Of a stretch of 64,000 bases of DNA, positions 17,662 to 25,918 are shown piece by piece. The DNA is from FEN-1191 sp964528845 (GTDB taxonomy: Bacteria; Pseudomonadota; Gammaproteobacteria; Steroidobacterales; Steroidobacteraceae), in contig CAZGVE010000017.1 of NCBI GenBank assembly GCA_964528845.1, positions 1 through 64,000 on the forward strand, given 5' to 3'. The notes beneath the pieces are model-generated. The model was not told the DNA's origin. It saw only the letters and a program-made list of their open reading frames with translations, and did not search any database. How positions within the stretch are numbered: the first letter of the stretch is position 1; each line of letters opens with the position of its first letter. The position numbers were made by a program, and so were the translations under genes.

Positions 17662-18163
17662 TGGCGCCGGCCGGACGCGGCGGGCGGTTGCGCCGGCTCC
17701 TGAAGGCTGCCTCGACCAGCGGGTGCACGAAGTGCCCCACGTCGCCGCCGAGGCTCGCGATCTCGCGCACCAGGGTCGAGGAAATGAACGTGAACTGCTC
17801 CTTGGGCATCATGAACACGGTCTCGACATCGGGCTCGAGGTGCCGCCCCATGTTGGCGAGCTGAAATTCGAATTCGAAGTCGGAAACGGCGCGCAGCCCG
17901 CGTACGATGACCGAGATTCCACGTGCCCGGGCAAATTCGACCGTGAGCCCGGTGTAGCCCTCGACCTCGACGTTCGACAGGTCGGCCAGCACACCGCGCG
18001 CGAGCTCGACGCGCTGCTCGATGGGGAAGGTCGGCGTCTTGGACGGATTGACGGCAATCGCGATCACGACCCGATCGAAGATGCTGGCGGCACGCCGCAC
18101 GATGTCCTCGTGGCCGCGGGTGAAGGGATCGAAGGTTCCGGGATAGACCGCGCTGGGTTTCAT
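17657..18163 (-). CDS. coaD: Phosphopantetheine adenylyltransferase
   Basis: This makes dephospho-CoA from 4'-phosphopantetheine and ATP. The 168-residue protein has the nucleotidyltransferase motif YPGTFDPFTRGHEDI (TxGH), VIVRGLRAVSDFEFE and the ISSTLVREI motif. ATG 18163 gives the standard MKxSAVYPGTFDP start. It lies 38 bp after rsmD on the same strand, a common gammaproteobacterial pair. Confidence 0.97.
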   Translation of the reverse strand: MKPSAVYPGTFDPFTRGHEDIVRRAASIFDRVVIAIAVNPSKTPTFPIEQRVELARGVLADLSNVEVEGYTGLTVEFARARGISVIVRGLRAVSDFEFEFQLANMGRHLEPDVETVFMMPKEQFTFISSTLVREIASLGGDVGHFVHPLVEAAFRSRRNRPPRPAGAT

Positions 18164-18181
18164 CGGAAGTGCCGTCCTCGG

Positions 18182-18215
18182 CCTCTATGCTGCGTAGACC
18201 TCTATGCTGCGTAGA
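18182..18215. repeat. 17-bp perfect tandem duplication on the rsmD stop codon
   Basis: CCTCTATGCTGCGTAGA occurs at 18182-18198 and again at 18199-18215 without a mismatch. On the minus strand, the upstream copy encodes the last residues and TAG stop of rsmD, and the other copy repeats them in the gap before coaD. Confidence 0.95.
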
Positions 18216-18792
18216 GATGATACCCGACCTCGCCCGCAGTGCCGGCGCGCAATTCGCGCCAGCGTGCCGGCAGCGCCGGCGCCGGATCCCGGCGCGAGCG
18301 CTCGATGTAGATGCGCGCATCGGGCCGCAGCCAGCCGCGCTCCAGCGCCGCGGCGCTCGGTGCCAGCAGCGCCGTCGAGTATGGCGGATCGAGAAACACG
18401 ACGTCGCAGGCACACGGCACGGCTCCTTCGAGATAACCGGGCGCAGCGGCGCACAGCACCGAGGCACCGTCAGCCTGCCATTCGTGCAGCAGGCGCTCGA
18501 GGGCGATGACGGCCGCGCGCTGCTGCTCGACGAAGCGCACCGAGGCCGCGCCGCGTGACAGCGCCTCGAGCCCCAGCGCGCCGGAACCGGCAAACAGATC
18601 CAGACAGTGCGCACCCTCGATGCGCGGCTGCAGCCAGTTGAACAGGGTCTCGCGCACGCGGTCCGGCGTCGGCCGGATGTCGAGCGGCGGAAACCGGAAC
18701 CGGCGGCCGCGCCAGCGGCCGGCAATGATGCGCAGCATGCGCTGCTGCGCACCGCGCGGCCGCCCGCCGGGCGCTGGTCGAGTGGCGCTCAT
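18202..18792 (-). CDS. rsmD: 16S rRNA (guanine(966)-N2)-methyltransferase
   Basis: This is a SAM-dependent methyltransferase acting on G966 of 16S rRNA. The 196-residue protein has the basic entry motif RIIAGRWRGRRFRFP, RPTPDRVRETLFNWL, the SAM-binding CLDLFAGSGALGLEALSRGA and the catalytic VFLDPPYS (D/NPPY motif). ATG 18792 gives a short Pro/Arg-rich N-terminal extension. It is divergent from ftsY with 65 bp between starts, as in E. coli. Confidence 0.95.
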   Translation of the reverse strand: MSATRPAPGGRPRGAQQRMLRIIAGRWRGRRFRFPPLDIRPTPDRVRETLFNWLQPRIEGAHCLDLFAGSGALGLEALSRGAASVRFVEQQRAAVIALERLLHEWQADGASVLCAAAPGYLEGAVPCACDVVFLDPPYSTALLAPSAAALERGWLRPDARIYIERSRRDPAPALPARWRELRAGTAGEVGYHLYAA

Positions 18793-18857
18793 GGACGCAC
18801 CTTAAGCGCAACGGCGCGCTGCGTGCCAGTCCTGCGGCGTGCGACAATCGCGCCGCC

Positions 18858-19799
18858 ATGCCCGATTCTGCGCCGCCGGAAGGCTTGTTCGCCCGCCTCA
18901 GGGCCCGTCTGAACCGCGGCGGGGCCTCGCTCGCGCGCGAACTGCGCAGCGTGCTGCGCGGACGCAGCATCGACGCGGCGGTGCTCGAGGACCTGGAGGC
19001 CCGGCTGCTGATGGCCGACGTAGGCGTCGAGGCCACGAACGACATCCTCGCCGAACTCGGGCGGCGCGTGGCGCGGCGCGAACTCGACGACGTCGAGGCG
19101 CTGCTCGAGGCGCTGCGTGCGCTGCTGACCACGCTGCTTGCGCCCTGCGAACGGCCGTTGCGCATCGACCCGGCGGCCCGGCCCTATGTGGTATTGATCG
19201 TCGGCGTGAACGGCTCCGGCAAGACCACCAGCATTGGCAAGCTCGCACAGCTGCTGCGCCGGGAGGGTCGCAGTGTGATGCTGGCGGCGGGTGACACCTT
19301 CCGCGCGGCGGCGGTAGAGCAGCTGCAGATCTGGGCGCAGCGCACCGGTGCCGCCTTCAGCGCCCAGGCCACCGGAGCCGACCCTGGCGCGGTAATCTTC
19401 GATGCTCTGCAGTCCGCACAGTCGCGCGGCACCGATGTGCTGCTGGCCGATACTGCCGGGCGACTGCACAGTCAGACGCACCTGATGGACGAGCTGCGCA
19501 AGGTCAAGCGCGTGATCCAGCGGGTCATGCCGGAAGCGCCGCACGAAGTACTGCTGGTACTCGATGCCAATCAGGGCAGCAACGCGCTGACCCAGGCACG
19601 GCAGTTCCACGCCGCGCTCGGCGTCACCGGGCTCGTGCTCACCAAGCTGGACGGCACGGCGCGCGGCGGCATCGTCGTCGCGATCGCACGCGCATTGGCG
19701 CTGCCGATCCGCTTCATCGGCGTCGGCGAGGGAGCAGAGGACTTCGGTACTTTCAACGCACGTGCGTTTGCGGGCGCGCTGGTCGACGACACGCCATGA
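18858..19799 (+). CDS. ftsY: Signal recognition particle receptor FtsY
   Basis: This SRP-type GTPase docks SRP-ribosome complexes at the inner membrane. At 313 residues it has the NG domains only and lacks the long acidic A domain of E. coli FtsY (497 residues). G motifs: GVNGSGKTT at 116-124 (G1), GDTFRAAAVEQL, DTAGR at 198-202 (G3) and TKLDG at 262-266 (G4). Its stop overlaps the ftsE start by four bases (ATGA), indicating a coupled ftsY-ftsE-ftsX operon. Confidence 0.97.
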   Translation: MPDSAPPEGLFARLRARLNRGGASLARELRSVLRGRSIDAAVLEDLEARLLMADVGVEATNDILAELGRRVARRELDDVEALLEALRALLTTLLAPCERPLRIDPAARPYVVLIVGVNGSGKTTSIGKLAQLLRREGRSVMLAAGDTFRAAAVEQLQIWAQRTGAAFSAQATGADPGAVIFDALQSAQSRGTDVLLADTAGRLHSQTHLMDELRKVKRVIQRVMPEAPHEVLLVLDANQGSNALTQARQFHAALGVTGLVLTKLDGTARGGIVVAIARALALPIRFIGVGEGAEDFGTFNARAFAGALVDDTP

Positions 19800-20488
19800 T
19801 CCGCTTCGATCGCGTCACCAAGCGCTACCCGAACGGGCGGGAGGCGCTCAGCGAGCTCAGCTTCGAGCTCGCCCAGGGCGAGATGGCGTTCCTGACCGGG
19901 CGTTCCGGGGCCGGCAAGAGCAGCGTGCTCAAGTTGATCGCGCTGCTCGAGCGACCGACCCGCGGCCAGGTAGTCGTGAATGGCGAGAGCACCGCGCGGC
20001 TGCGCAGCGCACGGGTACCCGCGTTCCGTCGGCGCGTGGGAGTCGTGTTTCAGGATCACCGCCTGCTGATGGACCGGCCGGTATTCGACAATGTCGCCCT
20101 GCCGCTGATCGTCGCGGACACGACTTACCGGGAGATCGATCGGCGTGTGCGTGCGGCGCTGGACCAGGTAGGGCTGCTCGGGCGCGAGCGCGTGGCGCCG
20201 CAGGAGCTGTCGGTGGGAGAGCAGCAGCGGGTCGGCATTGCGCGCGCGATCGTGACCCGGCCGCCGGTGCTGGTCGCGGACGAGCCGACGGGCAATCTCG
20301 ACGCGACGCTGGCCGGCGAAGTGCTGCGGCTGCTGCGTCGCCTCAACGAAGTAGGCGTCACGGTGCTCGTCGCCACGCACGATCAGCACCTGGTGCGGGA
20401 ATCCGGGCTGCGCGAGATCGTACTGCAGGACGGGCGGCTGATTGACCAGCCGAGCCTGCCGCTGCCAGTCATTGAAGCGCATCGATGA
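19796..20488 (+). CDS. ftsE: Cell division ATP-binding protein FtsE
   Basis: This ATPase of the FtsEX complex controls septal peptidoglycan hydrolases through periplasmic activators. The product has 230 residues. Walker A is GRSGAGKS at 35-42, the Q-loop is GVVFQDHRLL and Walker B is VLVADEPTGNLD at 158-169. The ABC signature reads LSVGEQQ (138-144) instead of the usual LSGGEQQ; Val replaces the first signature Gly. ATG overlaps the ftsY stop. Confidence 0.95.
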   Translation: MIRFDRVTKRYPNGREALSELSFELAQGEMAFLTGRSGAGKSSVLKLIALLERPTRGQVVVNGESTARLRSARVPAFRRRVGVVFQDHRLLMDRPVFDNVALPLIVADTTYREIDRRVRAALDQVGLLGRERVAPQELSVGEQQRVGIARAIVTRPPVLVADEPTGNLDATLAGEVLRLLRRLNEVGVTVLVATHDQHLVRESGLREIVLQDGRLIDQPSLPLPVIEAHR

Positions 20489-20503
20489 GCGGGCCTTAGA
20501 GCG

Positions 20504-21424
20504 GTGGCAAGCCTCTCCAGCTGGGTGATGCGTCACGGCCAGGCGCTCGTGTCCTCAGCGGGCCATCTCGCGCGCCATCGTTTCGCCACGCTGCTCACGG
20601 TCTCGGTGATGGGGCTCGCGCTCTCACTGCCGCTGTCGCTTCAGGTCCTGGTACGCAATGTTCGCGGTGCGACCGGGGATTTCTCCGGTGCGATCGGGCT
20701 GTCGGTCTATCTGAAGCCGCAGGTCACGGAACAGCAGGCGCGCGCGCTCGCGCGGACGGCCGCTGCGAGGCCGGGTGTCGCGCGCGTCACGCTGATCACC
20801 GCCGCGCAGGCCCTCGCCGAATTCCGGGCGCAGTCGGGATTTGGCGATGCCCTGGACGCGCTGACCGACAATCCACTGCCCCACGTGCTCGCGATCCAGC
20901 CCGACGCTGCGGCCGAGGGGCCGCAGCAGCTGGATGCGCTGCGGGCCTGGCTGCTGGCCTGGCCGGAGGTCGATACGGTCGCGCTCGACCGCGACTGGGT
21001 CGTACGGTTCAACGGCATCCTGGGATTGCTCCGGCGCGTGCTCGCTGTCAGCGCGACGCTGCTCGCTTTCGGGGTCGTCGCGATCGTCGGCAATACGATC
21101 CGGCTCGAGATTCTGAACCGGCGGGCGGAAATCGAGGTCACCAAGCTCGTGGGGGCCACCGACGCCTTCGTGCGCCGTCCGTTTCTGTACACGGGGATGT
21201 TCTATGGCGCGCTCGCTGGCCTGCTGGCCTGGGGGATCGTCGCCGCCGTACGCGCCGCGCTGGCCCCAGCGGCAGGGCGCCTGGCGGCGGCCTATGGCCA
21301 GCGCTTCGAGCTGGCGGGTCCGACGCTGCGCGAGCTGGGCTGGCTCGCGCTCGGCGGGGTGATACTCGGGGGTCTGGGCGCGCTGATCGCAACGACCCGC
21401 GAGCTGGCCCGGATCGAGCCCTGA
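20504..21424 (+). CDS. ftsX: Cell division permease-like protein FtsX
   Basis: This is the membrane partner of FtsE. The 306-residue product has a cytoplasmic N-terminus, a first helix near residues 27-45 and a periplasmic domain (about 50-165). Three C-terminal helices follow, with the conserved NTIRLEILNRRAEIEVTKLVGATDAFVRRPFLY segment split between helices. It starts at GTG 20504, 15 bp after ftsE. A weak 5-bp hairpin (21427-21439) followed by an AT-rich stretch may end the operon before rpoH. Confidence 0.93.
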   Translation: MASLSSWVMRHGQALVSSAGHLARHRFATLLTVSVMGLALSLPLSLQVLVRNVRGATGDFSGAIGLSVYLKPQVTEQQARALARTAAARPGVARVTLITAAQALAEFRAQSGFGDALDALTDNPLPHVLAIQPDAAAEGPQQLDALRAWLLAWPEVDTVALDRDWVVRFNGILGLLRRVLAVSATLLAFGVVAIVGNTIRLEILNRRAEIEVTKLVGATDAFVRRPFLYTGMFYGALAGLLAWGIVAAVRAALAPAAGRLAAAYGQRFELAGPTLRELGWLALGGVILGGLGALIATTRELARIEP

Positions 21425-21487
21425 GGGCTTCGGCGAAGCTATTATGATATTGATTCATAAGGAAATTATTAGGGAACGCGACAGTCA

Positions 21488-21516
21488 TCGACAGGTCCAA
21501 TCCTTAGCACTCTAAA
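21488..21516 (+). promoter_or_regulatory. Predicted sigma70 promoter of rpoH
   Basis: TCGACA at 21488-21493 (5/6 to the -35 consensus) is followed after exactly 17 bp by TCTAAA at 21511-21516 (4/6 to the -10 consensus). The -10 hexamer sits across the left arm and spacer of the CIRCE inverted repeat, where a bound repressor would block RNA polymerase. Confidence 0.55.
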
Positions 21517-21530
21517 GACCGGAGTGCTAG
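21504..21530. promoter_or_regulatory. CIRCE element (HrcA operator) upstream of rpoH
   Basis: TTAGCACTC at 21504-21512, a 9-base spacer, then GAGTGCTAG at 21522-21530. The CIRCE consensus is TTAGCACTC-N9-GAGTGCTAA, so only the last base differs. It lies 35 bp before the rpoH ATG and overlaps the predicted -10 box. Known CIRCE sites bind the heat-labile repressor HrcA, so rpoH here is probably under HrcA control. Confidence 0.93.
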
Positions 21531-21565
21531 ACTACGCGCCATTGGTATTTTCGGAGGACGGCGAG

Positions 21566-22456
21566 ATGAGCAACGTGCAGACCGCGCTGATCGCCCCGGT
21601 TTCAGGCCTGAACCTGGCTGGTCCGATCGGCAGTTTCGACGCCTACCTGGACCGCGTCAGCCGCATTCCCGTGCTCTCGCGCGAGCGGGAGCGGGAGCTC
21701 GCCGAGAAATTCCGCGACCACGATGATCTGGGCGCGGCGCGCGAGCTGGTGCTCTCGCACCTGCGTTTCGTCGTGCACATCGCGCGCGGCTACAACGGCT
21801 ATGGGCTGCCGATGAATGACCTGGTCCAGGAAGGCAACATTGGCCTGATGAAGGCCGTGAAGCGCTTCGACCCGGCCATGGGCGTGCGCCTGGTGTCGTT
21901 CGCAGTGCACTGGATCCGCGCCGAGATCCACGAGTATGTGCTGCGCAACTGGAGACTGGTCAAAGTCGCGACCACCAAGGCGCAGCGCAAGCTGTTTTTC
22001 AACCTGCGACGGCTGAAGAAGAACCTCGCGTGGCTCAGTGCCGAGGAAACCCGGGCGGTCGCAGAGGACCTTGGCGTCACGGCTGCTGAAGTCAACGAGA
22101 TGGAACGGCGACTCTCGGCGCGGGACCTGTCGTTCGATCTCGGTTCCGATGCGGACGAGGAAGACAGCTACGGCCCCGCATCGTACCTGCCGGCACCCGA
22201 TGCCGATCCGGCGCAGCTCGTCGAAGCAGAAGAATGGTCGAGTTCCTCGTCCGAGCAGCTCGCAGCGGCGCTGGAGCGGCTCGATGATCGCAGCCGTGCG
22301 ATCCTGCGGCGCCGTTGGATGAGCGAGGACAAGGCGACGCTGCACGATCTGGCCGAGGAGTACGGGGTTTCCGCCGAGCGCATTCGCCAGATCGAGGCCG
22401 TAGCAATCACGCGGCTGCGTTCACTGCTGCCGGCACCCCTGCCGGCCGGCTCGTAA
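21566..22456 (+). CDS. rpoH: RNA polymerase heat-shock sigma factor sigma32
   Basis: The product has 296 residues. Region 2 is clear (NDLVQEGNIGLMKAVKRFDP and VSFAVHWIRAEIHEYVLRNW). The RpoH-specific box QRKLFFNLR lies at 140-148, and the region 4 helix-turn-helix is LHDLAEEYGVSAERIRQIEA. ATG 21566 is chosen because a strong CGGAGGACG ribosome-binding site precedes it and the upstream ATG 21524 lies inside the CIRCE element. It follows ftsYEX as in E. coli. Confidence 0.96.
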   Translation: MSNVQTALIAPVSGLNLAGPIGSFDAYLDRVSRIPVLSRERERELAEKFRDHDDLGAARELVLSHLRFVVHIARGYNGYGLPMNDLVQEGNIGLMKAVKRFDPAMGVRLVSFAVHWIRAEIHEYVLRNWRLVKVATTKAQRKLFFNLRRLKKNLAWLSAEETRAVAEDLGVTAAEVNEMERRLSARDLSFDLGSDADEEDSYGPASYLPAPDADPAQLVEAEEWSSSSSEQLAAALERLDDRSRAILRRRWMSEDKATLHDLAEEYGVSAERIRQIEAVAITRLRSLLPAPLPAGS

Positions 22457-22463
22457 GCGCCGA

Positions 22464-23090
22464 TCAGGGAAGCGGCGCAGGGACGAACACGAACTCGACG
22501 CGGCGGTTGCGCACGCGTCCTTCAGGTGTGTCGTCGCTCGCGAGCGCGTCGCTCGCACCGCGGCCGGCGGCGCGCAGGCGCGTCCCCGGCACGCCTTCCC
22601 CGATCAGCCATGTCTGCAGCGCGTCGGCACGCTGCTGCGCGAAACGCAGGTTGGCCTCGGCCCCTCCGATGCCGTCGGTGTAGACCTCGACCTGCGCTGC
22701 CAGACTCGCGCGTTTGCGCAGCAGTAGCCGCGCGACGCGCAACAGCGCGCGCGCCGGGGCGTCCGCGCGCGGGATCGTGCTCTCTGCATCGAACAGCCGG
22801 CTCGCCGGAATACGCAGCACCAGGCGGCCGGGTTCTCGCAGTATCTGTGTGGCCGAGCCGGCCTCCAGCGCAATCAGCGCCCCGTGCAGCTGCGTTTCGG
22901 CGCGATCCAGCTCACGCCGCCCGGCGCGCGAGGGCTCGCCCGAGACGGCGGGCACTGCGAGGCCGGCAGCAGCCGCTCGTGCGCATGGGGCGGCCACGAT
23001 GCCGCACAGACCCAGCGCCAGCGCCAGCGCCGGGATACGGAGATCTACGTATGCTCGGCGCCACATTTGACTAAATGCGTCGTTGCTCAT
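22464..23090 (-). CDS. OmpA-like peptidoglycan-associated protein
   Basis: The product is about 208 residues from ATG 23090. It has a signal peptide (IPALALALGLCGIVAAPCARAAA), then about 60 unique residues. A C-terminal OmpA domain follows, with VEVYTDGIGGAEANLRFAQQRADALQTWL, IGEGVPGTRLRAAGRG and the terminal GRVRNRRVEFVFVP. The domain normally binds the diaminopimelate of peptidoglycan: the conserved R of NRRVEF is present, but the usual D of the TD-G pair is followed by IGG rather than xxG. There is no beta-barrel, so it is a periplasmic OmpA-C protein. It converges with rpoH, 7 bp apart. Confidence 0.8.
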   Translation of the reverse strand: MSNDAFSQMWRRAYVDLRIPALALALGLCGIVAAPCARAAAAGLAVPAVSGEPSRAGRRELDRAETQLHGALIALEAGSATQILREPGRLVLRIPASRLFDAESTIPRADAPARALLRVARLLLRKRASLAAQVEVYTDGIGGAEANLRFAQQRADALQTWLIGEGVPGTRLRAAGRGASDALASDDTPEGRVRNRRVEFVFVPAPLP

Positions 23091-23477
23091 CGGGCTGCGT
23101 GATTCGCTCGTGAAAAAATTTCTGCTGCCTGTCATGGATTTGCAGCATATTAGCGATTATGCTTGTTCCATTCGCCGCCTGACGACGGGTGCGGTGAAAA
23201 CGGTACAGACTGGTTGCTTTCGCGTCGAATTCGATGCGAGAAACTCAGGCTGTCGGGGTGGACACAGGCTGCGGCGGCCACATTTTGATGCCTGCCGCCA
23301 GCGTCCGATGCGCGCTTCACGGTGCGCAGGTACCGCCATTTTGGTACCGGCCTTCAGGGCCCGACGCTCAGGTCTGCTTCCATTTGTTCGTCTGCCCTCG
23401 ACAGACCTGCGTCGATTGAAGACATTCAAACCTCGCCATGCGAGGTTTTTTTTTGCCGCGTGCCAATGCACGGACTG
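23091..23477. other. 387-bp non-coding stretch, possible small RNA locus
   Basis: No convincing protein is encoded here; the open frames have no family features. AT content is raised at 23110-23165. Visible structures are a hairpin at about 23217-23243 (TTTCGCGTCG / CGATGCGAGAAA around AATT), a 6-bp GGTACC pair near 23330-23350, an 8-bp stem CAGGTCTG (23369-23376) / CAGACCTG (23402-23409), and a strong plus-strand terminator at 23429-23454. Both flanking genes point leftward, so no annotated rightward gene uses this terminator. A rightward small RNA ending there is possible. Nothing matches tmRNA or RNase P RNA by eye. Confidence 0.4.
23429..23454 (+). terminator. Strong orphan Rho-independent terminator
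   Basis: AACCTCGC at 23429-23436, loop CAT, GCGAGGTT at 23440-23447, then an uninterrupted T run to 23454. The T tract is on the plus strand. The leftward membrane-protein gene ends at 23478, so the hairpin could also serve it, but with only a short T-rich run on that strand. Confidence 0.88.
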
Positions 23478-24296
23478 CTAGCCGGCGAGGCGCGCGCTCG
23501 CCAGCATCGCGCGCATCTCGAGGTCGTCGTACAGCACGACCAGCACCGCGGCCAGATACGGCAGCGAGAACACGCACGAAGCGTTGGCGAGCAGAGTGCC
23601 GAGCAGCCATGCCGGTGATGCAGCCGATCGCAGCAACGGGGCCACGTGGCCAGCCAGTGCGACGCCGATCCAGGTCCCGCCGGCCCAGCCGAGGCAGACC
23701 AGCGTAATCGCCACCGACAGCAGCGTCGACACGCGCCACCAGTGTCCGCGCGTCAGTTCCCAGCTGCGGCCGATCGCGCGCGGCGCGCTCGCGCCCTCCG
23801 CGATCACCGGCACCAGCCACATCGGCACTCGTCCGCTCCAATAGATTCCGGGAATCAGCACCAGCATGCCGCCCACGATCAGCAGCGTCGTCAGCGCGGT
23901 GCCGAGCACGATCCAGTGCAGGCGACGCGCCGCGAGCAGCAGCGCCCGGAACGGGCCGACCGCGGGCTCTCCCGCCGCATGCGCGAGTGGCGCGACCATC
24001 ATCGCGGCGAACAGAAACGCCGAGACCAGCAGGCTGATAGCGGCGGGTGCGGCGGCCGCGCGCGCGAACTGCAGCGCGCTCGCATTCAGACCGGGAACGT
24101 CGAGGTTCGACATCGCGTCCAGGGAGGCTGCATGGAACCTGCGCACCGGCTCCACCAGCCATGCCGCGAGCAGCGCGGACTGCAGTGCCGATACTAGTGC
24201 CAGCATCCGGCAGTCACGGAACGCGAGCGCGTACAGACGCCACCCGGCCGTCAGCACGCCGCCCGACGTCAATGGCCCGGTGGGCTTGAAGTACAT
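23478..24296 (-). CDS. Multi-pass membrane protein, BPSS1780/YciC-like
   Basis: The 272-residue protein has about six long hydrophobic helices. It shows a conserved-looking cytoplasmic segment (WSGRVPMWLVPVIAEGASAPRAIGRSWELTRGHWWRV) of the kind found in YciC/UPF0259 and BPSS1780-type proteins, where a cluster of Ala/Arg/Trp residues before a helix is typical. Function is unknown. ATG 24296 starts MYFKPTGPLT, usual for the group. It lies 31 bp after the Fsr-like gene on the same strand, so the two are probably one operon. Confidence 0.65.
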   Translation of the reverse strand: MYFKPTGPLTSGGVLTAGWRLYALAFRDCRMLALVSALQSALLAAWLVEPVRRFHAASLDAMSNLDVPGLNASALQFARAAAAPAAISLLVSAFLFAAMMVAPLAHAAGEPAVGPFRALLLAARRLHWIVLGTALTTLLIVGGMLVLIPGIYWSGRVPMWLVPVIAEGASAPRAIGRSWELTRGHWWRVSTLLSVAITLVCLGWAGGTWIGVALAGHVAPLLRSAASPAWLLGTLLANASCVFSLPYLAAVLVVLYDDLEMRAMLASARLAG

Positions 24297-24327
24297 GCAT
24301 GCTGCTCCCGCGCGCGCCCGCGCAACG

Positions 24328-25563
24328 CTACGCGTGCGCCCGCCCGCCGCGCTTGGACTCGATGTCCGGCAGCAGGCCCGCTAGCAGGCCGAGGGCCGGA
24401 AGCCATGCGCAGACCTGGTAGACCTGCTCGATGCCGCGCAAGTCGGCCAGCCGTCCCAGCAGCGCCGCACCGATACCACCGACACCGAATGCGAAGCCGA
24501 AGAAAAGTCCTGAAATCATGCCGACCTTGCCCGGCACCAGCTCCTGGGCGAACACCACGATCGCGGGAAACGCCGAGGCGAGGATCAAACCGATCATCAC
24601 CGACAGCGGTCCGGTCCAGAACAGGCTCGCATGCGGCAGCATCAGCGTGAACGGCAATGGTGCGAGTATCGAGAACCAGATCAGGCGCCTCCGCCCGATG
24701 CGGTCCGCGACCGGTCCTCCGAGCAGCGTGCCCAGTGCAATGGCGCCGGTGAACGCGAACAGGTGCAGCTGCGCGTCGCGGATCGAAATGCCGAAGCGAT
24801 GAATCAGGTAGAACGTGAAATAGCTGGTCATGCTCGTCAGGTAGATGTACTTCGAGAAGATCAATAGCAGCAACAGCGCGATCCCACGGCGGGCAATCGC
24901 CGGATCAGCGTCCACCACGCTGCGCGGACCCGAGGCGGCGGCGCGCAGGCGCGCCAGCCCGTGGTGGCGGTACCAGACGCTGACGTTCCATAGGATGGCG
25001 CCTGACAGCAGCGCCAGCAACGCGAACAGCGCAAGACTCGACTGGCCGAACCGGACCACGACCAGTGCGGCGCCGAGCGGACCCAGGGCCTGGCCGCTGT
25101 TGCCTCCAACCTGGAACATCGACTGCGCGAGTCCATGCCGTCCGCCCGAGGCCATGCGTGCGACGCGCGAGGCTTCCGGGTGGAATACCGAGGAGCCGAT
25201 CCCGATCAGCGCCGCGCCGATGAGCACCAGAGCGTAGTGGTGCGCGCCCGAGAGCACCACCAGGCCCACGAGTGTGAACAGCGTGCCACCGGGGAGCGCG
25301 AGCGGCGTGGGGCGGCGGTCCGCGTACACGCCGACCAGCGGCTGCAGCAGCGAGGCGGTGATCTGATAGACCAGCGTGACCAACCCGATCTGCCCGAAAT
25401 TCAGGCCCAGGTCTGCCTTGATGTCCGGATAGATCGCCGGCAGCAGCGACTGCATCATGTCGTTGAGCAGATGGCAGACGCCGATCGCGATGATGACCCC
25501 GAATACAGGGTTGCCTTCCGGGGAAGGCTGGCGTGGCGATGCGCTCATATCCGACCCGCGCAC
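24328..25563 (-). CDS. fsr: MFS exporter, fosmidomycin-resistance (Fsr) type
   Basis: The 411-residue, 12-helix transporter has Fsr-like features: IAIGVCHLLNDMMQSLLPAIYP in helix 1, LGLNFGQIGLVTLVYQITASLLQPLVG, YADRRPTP (motif A) and GSSVFHPEASRVARMASGGRHG. Family members export fosmidomycin and related compounds; the native substrate is unknown. GTG 25563 is chosen because a perfect GGAGGTGAT ribosome-binding site stands six bases before it. The ATG 15 bases later has no such site. Confidence 0.85.
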   Translation of the reverse strand: MRGSDMSASPRQPSPEGNPVFGVIIAIGVCHLLNDMMQSLLPAIYPDIKADLGLNFGQIGLVTLVYQITASLLQPLVGVYADRRPTPLALPGGTLFTLVGLVVLSGAHHYALVLIGAALIGIGSSVFHPEASRVARMASGGRHGLAQSMFQVGGNSGQALGPLGAALVVVRFGQSSLALFALLALLSGAILWNVSVWYRHHGLARLRAAASGPRSVVDADPAIARRGIALLLLLIFSKYIYLTSMTSYFTFYLIHRFGISIRDAQLHLFAFTGAIALGTLLGGPVADRIGRRRLIWFSILAPLPFTLMLPHASLFWTGPLSVMIGLILASAFPAIVVFAQELVPGKVGMISGLFFGFAFGVGGIGAALLGRLADLRGIEQVYQVCAWLPALGLLAGLLPDIESKRGGRAHA

Positions 25564-25833
25564 CGATCACCTCCGGCGATGAACTCGAGAGTTGGTAGTG
25601 TGGAGGGGCCATTGCCGAATTGACAAGGACAGTCCAACGACGGAATTGCCGCGCGGCTTGGTGCTCTCGCGAGCGGCAGCGGCCGGCGCTCGATGGCCAG
25701 CTGCCGACCGTCTAATCCCGAAGCCTTTGATTACCATGGACTCTCAATGCTGGGGTTCCGGCCAGGCCGGCGTTCCCCGCTCGAGGCGCCGACAGGCGCC
25801 GGCCGCGGTGCCAAGCGAGCGTCCAGGATTGCA

Positions 25834-25861
25834 TTGACCCTGAACCCGACGCCGGTATGAT
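25834..25861 (+). promoter_or_regulatory. Predicted sigma70 promoter of gltBD
   Basis: TTGACC (25834-25839), 16-bp spacer, TATGAT (25856-25861); each hexamer is 5/6 to consensus. Transcription would start near 25868, giving an untranslated leader of about 160 bases before gltB. Confidence 0.7.
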
Positions 25862-25900
25862 CGGACTCAAGATCGGCGGAATTGAGGGGTCGCGTGGCTG

Positions 25901-25918
25901 GCACAGGAAGCCCTGTGC
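25901..25918 (+). other. Hairpin in the gltB leader
   Basis: GCACAGG (25901-25907), loop AAGC, CCTGTGC (25912-25918): a perfect 7-bp stem early in the predicted leader. There is no T tract, so it is not a terminator on its own. It may be a regulatory or stabilising element. Confidence 0.45.

Noticed and set aside
23091..23477. 6S RNA, tmRNA or RNase P RNA in the non-coding stretch
   Set aside because: No matching conserved core sequence and no long pairing between the two ends; only local stems and a terminator are seen.
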